DNA of 64,000 bases from the NCBI RefSeq assembly GCF_905397395.1, contig NZ_CAJPVH010000021.1:1-64000 (forward strand), written 5' to 3'. Both the position numbers and the translations under genes were made by a program. Positions 54,914 to 61,345 of this stretch are shown here, piece after piece (position 1 is the stretch's first letter; each line of letters begins with the position of its first letter). The notes under the pieces were generated by a model, which was not told where the DNA came from, did no database searches, and was given only the letters and a program-made list of their open reading frames with translations. This stretch comes from Cupriavidus campinensis. Lineage in GTDB: Bacteria > Pseudomonadota > Gammaproteobacteria > Burkholderiales > Burkholderiaceae.

Positions 54914-56389
54914 ATGCAGGATGTCATCGTGTTCGCTTTCGCCCCGGCCCCCGCCGCACTGGCCAGACCTGTTGCCGCCGCGCTCTGCGCGCTGCTGATG
55001 GCCGGCTGCGCCGATTTTCGCCCCCCAGAGTACAAGCGCCCGGAAACGCCGGCCAAGACGGACTGGTCGCGCACGGAGTCGATCACCGTATCGCCGGCCG
55101 AGACCATCGTGCCGAACTGGTGGCAAGGCTTCGGCGACTCCTATCTCGATGAACTGGTGGCCAAGGCACTGACCGGCAACTACGACATCCGCGTGCTGGC
55201 CGCCCGCATCCGCGTGGCGAGCGCGCAGATTGGCGAGGCACGTGCCGGCGCGCTGCCCGTGTTCGACATCGGCGCCGGCGCGAGCTTCGACAAGACCACC
55301 GGCCAGGCCATGACGCGCACCTTCAACCTGGGCGCCACGGTCAACTGGGATATCGATATCTGGGGCAAGGTGGAAAAGGGCGTGCAGGCCCAGACCGCCG
55401 AGTACCGCGCCTCCGAGGCGGACTGGCGCGCAGGCTACCTCGCGCTGGTATCCGATGTGTCGATCACGTACTTCACGCTGCTCCAGCTCGACGAGCAGAT
55501 CGCCCAGCAGCGGCTCACAGTGTCCCGCAACAACGACATCCTGACCACCTACAAGGCGATGTTCGCCAACGGGCTGCTGCCGCAGATCCGCGTGATGCAG
55601 CAGCAGGCGGAAATCAACCGCCTCAACAAGGACCTGATCGAGCTGCGCCGTTCGCGCGACGTGGCCGAGAATGCACTGGGCACGCTGGTCGGCGTGCCTG
55701 CCGGCGACTTCAAGGTGCCGGCGGGGCGGCTGCAGGACCGGGTCAAGCTGCCGGTGGTGCCGGCCGGGCTGCCGTCGCAGTTGCTGGCGCGTCGCCCGGA
55801 CATCGTCGCCGCCGAGTACCGGGTGCTGTCCGCGTACAACATCGTCGGCCAGGCCCGGCTCGCCCAGCTGCCCAGCATCAGCCTCACGGCGCGCGGCGGC
55901 ACGGCCAGCTTCGCGCTGTCCGACCTGCTCAAGTCCTTCACTTTCGGCTTCATGCCGAGCATCAACCTGCCGATGCTCGACCCCAATGTGCGCGCCCGCG
56001 TGAAGACCACCGAGGCCAATATCGGCGTGGTGGAGAACGAGTACGGCCGCACGGTGATGACGGCGTTCGAGGAAGTGGAGAGTGCGCTGGTCAATGTGGA
56101 TGCCCACAAGCGGCAGCGCATTGAACTCCAGCAGCAGGTGGATCAGCTGCGCGTCGTCTCCACCCAGATCGAGGCGCAGGCCAAGGAAGGCATTGCGTCA
56201 CAGCTGGAGGTCTTCGAGACCGAGCGTTCGCTGCTCCAGGCCCAGCTGGCGTTGTTGGCGGCCCACCAACAAATCCTGGCCGATACCGTCACGCTGTACA
56301 AGGCGCTCGGTGGCGGCTGGCCGAGCACCACCGTCAGCAATGCCGCGCCAGCCAACGGCGTGAATACGACAGCGAACGTAGCGCCTTAG
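54914..56389 (+). CDS. TolC/NodT-type outer-membrane channel lipoprotein
   Basis: A 491-residue outer-membrane factor of the NodT (RND-type OprM-like) class. A type II signal with lipobox LMAGC puts the lipidated cysteine at C32. The two homologous halves carry OEP motifs: NWWQGFGDSYLDELVAKAL and NYDIRVLAARIRVASAQIGEARAGALP in the first, RRPDIVAAEYRVLSAYNIVGQARLAQLPS in the second, with long helical repeats between. The start ATG 54914 has GAGGG upstream; longer starts would precede the signal. In this context it is the exit duct for the HlyD/ABC complex encoded 3 kb downstream. Confidence 0.92.
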   Translation: MQDVIVFAFAPAPAALARPVAAALCALLMAGCADFRPPEYKRPETPAKTDWSRTESITVSPAETIVPNWWQGFGDSYLDELVAKALTGNYDIRVLAARIRVASAQIGEARAGALPVFDIGAGASFDKTTGQAMTRTFNLGATVNWDIDIWGKVEKGVQAQTAEYRASEADWRAGYLALVSDVSITYFTLLQLDEQIAQQRLTVSRNNDILTTYKAMFANGLLPQIRVMQQQAEINRLNKDLIELRRSRDVAENALGTLVGVPAGDFKVPAGRLQDRVKLPVVPAGLPSQLLARRPDIVAAEYRVLSAYNIVGQARLAQLPSISLTARGGTASFALSDLLKSFTFGFMPSINLPMLDPNVRARVKTTEANIGVVENEYGRTVMTAFEEVESALVNVDAHKRQRIELQQQVDQLRVVSTQIEAQAKEGIASQLEVFETERSLLQAQLALLAAHQQILADTVTLYKALGGGWPSTTVSNAAPANGVNTTANVAP

Positions 56390-56408
56390 CCGCACGCGCG
56401 CACAAAGC

Positions 56409-56424
56409 GTTTCAACCTTGAAAC
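56409..56424. repeat. Palindromic site upstream of the FHA-export operon
   Basis: GTTTCAA (56409-56415), CC, TTGAAAC (56418-56424): a perfect 7+7 inverted repeat 42 bases before the -35. It has the form of a binding site for a dimeric regulator. Confidence 0.5.
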
Positions 56425-56466
56425 CCGCCTGCCGCGTGCCTTCGCGCAACGCTGCACCGCAGCGGA

Positions 56467-56494
56467 TTGACTCCCGAAAAGCGTGGCCTACTAT
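56467..56494 (+). promoter_or_regulatory. Sigma-70-type promoter of the FHA-HlyD-PPIase-ABC operon
   Basis: TTGACT (56467-56472) and TACTAT (56489-56494) with a 16-base spacer; the operon's first ATG is at 56588. This differs from the sigma-54-type promoters of the peptide genes, so machinery and substrates may be regulated separately. Confidence 0.55.
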
Positions 56495-56587
56495 GTTCAT
56501 ACGCGTGACCTCCCGTACCCCCGTGGCCAGGAAAACCGGCCATGTGCGGCACAGCGCCACCGGCCCGACTGTTGGTTCCGTTGAAAC

Positions 56588-59182
56588 ATGACGCGCGACG
56601 ATGCCCTGATCATGGAAATGCCGGTGAGAACGGGGCAGGCGTTCGACGTCCTGCTGATGCCCGTGTCCCGGCCCGAACTCGGCGAGATCCGGATCGGGGA
56701 GGATTTGTTCGCCATCGGCCGTGGCGAGGCGCCGTTCGTCGCCTATCCGGCGGAGACGGTCTCGGTACTTTCGCGCCGCCACGCGCGCATTTTTGCCGAG
56801 GACGGCGCCGTCTACGTGGCGGACCTCGGCAGCAAGAACGGCACGCGCGTGAATGGCGATGCCGTGGCCAAGCAGCCGGCGCTGCTGCGCGATGGCGACG
56901 AGGTGAGCTTTGGCGCGGCGCTGTCGTACCGCGTGCGCGTCTATCCGCGGCCCCCGGCGCCGGAGCCGCCACGTCTGGCCGTCACGCTCGCGCCGATCCG
57001 CCCGGAAATCGGCTTGCAGCCGGTGGTCGTCTCGGGCTTCCCGTTCCTCGTCAGCAAGGCCGATGACACCTTCGCGCGCTATCGCGACGACTATCCGCAT
57101 CAGGTCAACTACCTTTCGCGCCGCCATGCGCACCTGTTCCTGAAGGCGGGGTCGCCGTGGCTGGAGGACCTGGGCAGCACCAACGGCACCTTCGTCAACG
57201 GCGTGCGGCTCGAGGACCAGGCCGTGCGCCTGGAGCCCGGCGATGTGATTGCGTTCGGCGGCAGCCATTTCGTCTACCGCGTGGATATCGAGCGTGAAGA
57301 CGATGCCGACGCCACCGCCACGCGCTCCGTGCTGTACGAGGCACCGCCGCCTGCGTCTGCGCCAGAGGCAGCGTCCGCGCCTGCCGCCCCCGATTCGCTG
57401 GGCGCCGACCCCGACAAGACCACCTTCGTCGGCGCCGCCGATTCCTTCCTCGACATCTTCTGCGTGGACTATGCCGCCGCGCAGGAGGACGAGGTGAACC
57501 CCGAGCCAATGCCAGATGGCGGCCACGCCCAGGCCCACAAGCCGGCGTCGCGCGGCAAGGTGGCCATGCTGCTCGCCGAGGCGGCGCGCACCTTCGGCAT
57601 CGATGACCGGCGCAAGCAGGCGCGCGTGGCACGCTGGGGCGCCGTGGCGCTGCTGCTGGCGGCCATCGGCGGCGGCTACCTGTACTGGCGCGGGGCGCCG
57701 GACCGCTCGCTGACCGCGCTGATGGATGCCGGCGAGTACGCCCGCGCCGCCGCGCTGGCGGACGACTATCTGACGCGGCATCCCGACAACACCCAGTACC
57801 AGGCAACCGGCACCGAGGCGCTGATGCGCGCCTGGGTGCCGCCGTGGACCGCGCGAGTGCGTGCGAAGGACTTCAGTGGTGCCGACGCCGTGCTGGCCGA
57901 GATGCGCGCCCACAGCCGCCATAACGCCGATGGCCGCGCATTGATCGACGAACTGGAATGGGTGGCCAGCGTGGCGCGACTGATGGCGGCACGCGGCGGC
58001 CCGGACGCCCCGATCCGCATGTATGCCGACGAAGCGCGCATCCGCGCCCTGGTGGCCCGCTGGGGTACGGACACGGTGGCACACCAGCGCGCGCTCGGCC
58101 GCATCGCCAACCAGGTGCCGGTGTTCCGCGACGCCTATGCGGAGGGGCTGAGCAACCTGCGCAGGCTCCAGAACGAGGATTCGGTGTACCTCGCCGCGAT
58201 CGACCGCTTCAATGCCGCCATCGCCACCGAACTCGCCCGCGAGCAGCCCGAGGCGCTGCAGACGATGCTGTCCGACTACAAGGACAAGTACCCGCGCCTG
58301 GCCGGGCTGGACCGCGTGGAGAGCGACCTCAAGCAGTACACCGCGCTGATCGAGTCGCTGCGCCAGCGCGCCACCGGGCCGCTCGTCGCCCAGATGCGCC
58401 AGGTCAGCTTCGCCACGCCGCCGTTCAAGGCGCAGTACGAGGCGCTGCTGGCGGCAAAGCTGCCGCCGGCCGACGTGCAGCGCCAGTACGCGCTGGCCGA
58501 CGATGCCTGGCGGCGCGGCGACAGCACGGCGGCCATCGACGCGCTGCGCCAGATCAACAGCGGCCCGTGGGCGGCCGATGTGGCCAAGGACGTGGCGCAC
58601 AAGCAGCAGGTCGCCGCGCAATTCGCCAAGGTGAAGGAGGGCAGGGCGGGCAATAGCGGCTACGAGGACGCCTTGCTGGCCTTCTATGCCGCGCTCGACC
58701 CGGACGCCGATGCCTATTACGTGAAGGCCATCGACGCCGACGTCAACACGATCCGCGAGGCGGCGCTGCGCCGCGCCAACCAGCTGCTGAACCGCGCCGC
58801 CACGCAGTGGCGGCAGTACCGCAACAACGGGCTGATTGCGGGCGAGCAGCGGCTGGAGGCGGGTATCTCGCCGAAGTTCCGCGCGCAGGCCCGTCTGCTG
58901 GCCGAGGCGCAGGGCGACGCCCGCCAGGGCTTGCGCATCTACAGCCAGCTCAAGGCCGGCGACATGGCGGAGTGGACCAAGGTGCGCGACGAGATCCAGG
59001 CCGAGGTAGACCTCCAGCGGCGCTCGCTCAACGACCTGCGCATGGTGCTGGACCCGGCCGTGCTGCGCGCCAAGCTCGAACTGGTGGGCGAAGGCAGCAA
59101 GGGCGCCGCACCCGACGCCGCACCCGAGGGCGCCACCCCCGCCACCCCTGCCAGCACTACCGCATCCGGAGGCGCGCGATGA
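56588..59182 (+). CDS. Twin-FHA membrane protein with large periplasmic helical domain
   Basis: An 864-residue protein. Two FHA domains lie in the cytoplasm: FHA1 (about 35-112) with IGRGEAPF, LSRRHARIF and DLGSKNGTRVNG, and FHA2 (about 155-235) with LSRRHAHLF and DLGSTNGTFVNG. Both keep the Ser, Arg-His and Asn residues that hold phospho-threonine. An Ala/Pro-rich linker and a membrane segment (about 350-368) follow, then a ~490-residue periplasmic part that looks like TPR-type helical repeats, with an Ala/Thr tail. It is probably the link between the membrane kinase at 49441 and the exporter: its stop overlaps the adaptor gene's start. Confidence 0.9.
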   Translation: MTRDDALIMEMPVRTGQAFDVLLMPVSRPELGEIRIGEDLFAIGRGEAPFVAYPAETVSVLSRRHARIFAEDGAVYVADLGSKNGTRVNGDAVAKQPALLRDGDEVSFGAALSYRVRVYPRPPAPEPPRLAVTLAPIRPEIGLQPVVVSGFPFLVSKADDTFARYRDDYPHQVNYLSRRHAHLFLKAGSPWLEDLGSTNGTFVNGVRLEDQAVRLEPGDVIAFGGSHFVYRVDIEREDDADATATRSVLYEAPPPASAPEAASAPAAPDSLGADPDKTTFVGAADSFLDIFCVDYAAAQEDEVNPEPMPDGGHAQAHKPASRGKVAMLLAEAARTFGIDDRRKQARVARWGAVALLLAAIGGGYLYWRGAPDRSLTALMDAGEYARAAALADDYLTRHPDNTQYQATGTEALMRAWVPPWTARVRAKDFSGADAVLAEMRAHSRHNADGRALIDELEWVASVARLMAARGGPDAPIRMYADEARIRALVARWGTDTVAHQRALGRIANQVPVFRDAYAEGLSNLRRLQNEDSVYLAAIDRFNAAIATELAREQPEALQTMLSDYKDKYPRLAGLDRVESDLKQYTALIESLRQRATGPLVAQMRQVSFATPPFKAQYEALLAAKLPPADVQRQYALADDAWRRGDSTAAIDALRQINSGPWAADVAKDVAHKQQVAAQFAKVKEGRAGNSGYEDALLAFYAALDPDADAYYVKAIDADVNTIREAALRRANQLLNRAATQWRQYRNNGLIAGEQRLEAGISPKFRAQARLLAEAQGDARQGLRIYSQLKAGDMAEWTKVRDEIQAEVDLQRRSLNDLRMVLDPAVLRAKLELVGEGSKGAAPDAAPEGATPATPASTTASGGAR

Positions 59183-60561
59183 GCGAGGATCCCCGCGACA
59201 GCAAGCTGCGCCCGCTCAACGAGGCGCTGGAGGACCACAGCGCCGAAGGCATCGCCATCTTGAGTTCCGAGCCCTGGCGGCTGTCGATGCTGACCGTGGT
59301 CATCACCGGCGCGCTGGTGATCTGCGCGCTGATCTGGTCATTCTTCGGGCATGCCGATGTCATCGTGACGGCGCACGGCACGCTGGCGCCGGAGTCGGAG
59401 GTGCGCCGCTTCTACGCGCCCGTCGATGGCGAACTGGCCGACCTCTACGTGGCCGAGGGCCAGCCGGTGTCGAAGGATGACGTGCTGGCGCGGCTCAACG
59501 CGCGCGGCGCGATCGAGGCGGCGGCCAGCGCGCTGGAGGCGCAGCTGAAGCTGGAGGACTCCGAGCGCGAGTGGAAGCAGTTTCCCGAGCGCAAGGTGCT
59601 GATGGAGCGCCGCGCGCAGGCGCTCAAGCAGCAGATCGAACTGGCCACGCGCCAGCACGAGAACCGCATGGCCGAGGGCACCACGCGGTTGGCCGAGCAG
59701 CAGCGCGCGCAGTTGCAGGAGGCGCGCAGCAACCTCGAGAACGCCCGCCGTGCGCGCGACTTCGCCCGGCAGGAGCAGGACCGCTACGCGCGGCTGTTCG
59801 CGCTGCCGGCGGGCGGCGGGGTGTCGCAGTCGCAGGTGGAAGGCAAGCGCGCCATTACCCAGGACGCCGAGAACAACCTGCGCGTGGCGCAGTCGCGGCT
59901 GACCGAGCTGGACGCGCGGCTCTCGCAGCAATACACGCAGGCCAGCGCCCAGCTGGAGGGCAGCGGCCAGGAGCTGGCCAACCTGCGCATCCAGTACGAC
60001 GCCGCGATGCGCGAGATCAGCAACACCGAGGACAAGCTGCGCCTGCAGGTGCAGACCGCCCGCCTCGTGGCGGAGGCCGCCGCGCGCATCAAGTTCGAGA
60101 ACATCGACAAGGACAACTTCCTGCTGATCGTGGCGCCGGTGTCGGGCGTGATTACCGACGTCACCTCCACCCAGCGCGGCGACAAGGTGCAGGCCAACGC
60201 GCCGCTCGGCGGCATCGCCCCAAAGGATGCCCGGCCGATGCTGCGCATCGAGATTGCCGAGCGCGACCGCGCCTTCCTGCGCGAGGGCCTGCCGGTGAAG
60301 CTCAAGTTCAACGCGTTTCCGTACCAGCGCTACGGGCTGATCGCGGGCACGCTGGAGTACATCTCGCCGGCCACCAAGCCGTCGGGGCCGGACAAGCAGC
60401 CCGTGTACGAGGGGCGCGTGCGGCTGGCGCAGGACTACTACGCCGTGGCCAGCAACCGCTACCCGCTGCGTTACGGCATGACCGCCACGGCGGAGATCGT
60501 GGTGCGTGAGCGCCGCCTGATCGACCTCGGGCTTGACCCGTTCCGGCAGGTGGCGGGCTGA
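59179..60561 (+). CDS. HlyD-family membrane fusion protein (export adaptor)
   Basis: A 460-residue periplasmic adaptor from ATG 59179, overlapping the previous stop by four bases (ATGA). A cytoplasmic N-terminus of about 38 residues precedes one membrane segment (LTVVITGALVICALIWSFF). Then come a split lipoyl domain (FYAPVDGELADLYVAEGQPV and FLLIVAPVSGVITDV), a long coiled-coil hairpin (about 115-300) and a beta-barrel domain near the C-terminus. This is the standard topology of type I secretion adaptors that bridge an inner-membrane ABC transporter to a TolC-type channel. Confidence 0.94.
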   Translation: MSEDPRDSKLRPLNEALEDHSAEGIAILSSEPWRLSMLTVVITGALVICALIWSFFGHADVIVTAHGTLAPESEVRRFYAPVDGELADLYVAEGQPVSKDDVLARLNARGAIEAAASALEAQLKLEDSEREWKQFPERKVLMERRAQALKQQIELATRQHENRMAEGTTRLAEQQRAQLQEARSNLENARRARDFARQEQDRYARLFALPAGGGVSQSQVEGKRAITQDAENNLRVAQSRLTELDARLSQQYTQASAQLEGSGQELANLRIQYDAAMREISNTEDKLRLQVQTARLVAEAAARIKFENIDKDNFLLIVAPVSGVITDVTSTQRGDKVQANAPLGGIAPKDARPMLRIEIAERDRAFLREGLPVKLKFNAFPYQRYGLIAGTLEYISPATKPSGPDKQPVYEGRVRLAQDYYAVASNRYPLRYGMTATAEIVVRERRLIDLGLDPFRQVAG

Positions 60562-60592
60562 ACAGATTCCAGCAATAAAAAAGGAGAGGGCG

Positions 60593-61345
60593 ATGACAGC
60601 CATCGTGCGGATCGACGAGGAAGTGATCGGCGTCGACGAATTCGTGAGGGTACTCAAGCTCACCGGCCAGTTCGAGGGGCTGGTGGAGCAGCTCGTGCGT
60701 GACAAGCTGACCGCCCACGCGGCGCGGCGGCACGGCGTCAAGCTGGCGCCGGCGGAGATCCAGGAGCGCGCCGACCAGTTCCGCCGCGTGCAGGGGCTGC
60801 ATCGCGCGGCGGACATGAACCATTATCTCGACGCGCTCGGCATCACCCTGGACGAGTTCGAGGCGTTCATCACCGACAGCCTCTACCAGGAGAAGATGCT
60901 GGCCGAGGTCTGCAATGACGCAGCCATGGAGACCTACTTCCAGCTCAACTCGCCCAAGTTCGACAGCATCGAGGTGAGCCATATCGTCGTGGATACCGAG
61001 GGCAAGGCGCGCGAGCTGGTCTCCTACCTCCAGGACGACCCGGACAGCTTCGCCGAGATGGCGCGCGAGCACTCCATAGCCGATACGCGCGAGCAGGGCG
61101 GCGACATCGGCAAGGTGCTGCGCGGCTCGCTCAAGAGCGACATCGAGGCCAAGGTCTTCAATGCCGAGCCGGGCGCCCTGCTGGGGCCGTTCCCGGCGGC
61201 GGACCGCTCGTTCTTCGAGGTGTTCCTGGTGCGGGCCAAGCATCCGGCGCGGCTCGATGCTGACGTGGCCGTGGAGGTGCGCCGGCTGCTGCGCGAGGAA
61301 TGGCTGATGGCCAGGGCTCAGGAACATGTCATCCAAGCCCGCTAG
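60593..61345 (+). CDS. Leaderless parvulin-type peptidyl-prolyl isomerase
   Basis: A 250-residue protein from ATG 60593 (AAGGAGAG site). A helical SurA/PrsA-like N-terminal chaperone part (about 15-120) is followed by a parvulin domain (about 128-225: VSHIVVDTEGKARELVSYLQ, DSFAEMAREHSIADTREQGGDIG, and FNAEPGALLGPF). No signal peptide or membrane segment is present, unusual for this family, so it acts in the cytoplasm. Encoded between the adaptor and the transporter and overlapping the latter by 20 bases, it probably keeps the small substrates unfolded or presents them to the transporter. Confidence 0.9.
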   Translation: MTAIVRIDEEVIGVDEFVRVLKLTGQFEGLVEQLVRDKLTAHAARRHGVKLAPAEIQERADQFRRVQGLHRAADMNHYLDALGITLDEFEAFITDSLYQEKMLAEVCNDAAMETYFQLNSPKFDSIEVSHIVVDTEGKARELVSYLQDDPDSFAEMAREHSIADTREQGGDIGKVLRGSLKSDIEAKVFNAEPGALLGPFPAADRSFFEVFLVRAKHPARLDADVAVEVRRLLREEWLMARAQEHVIQAR

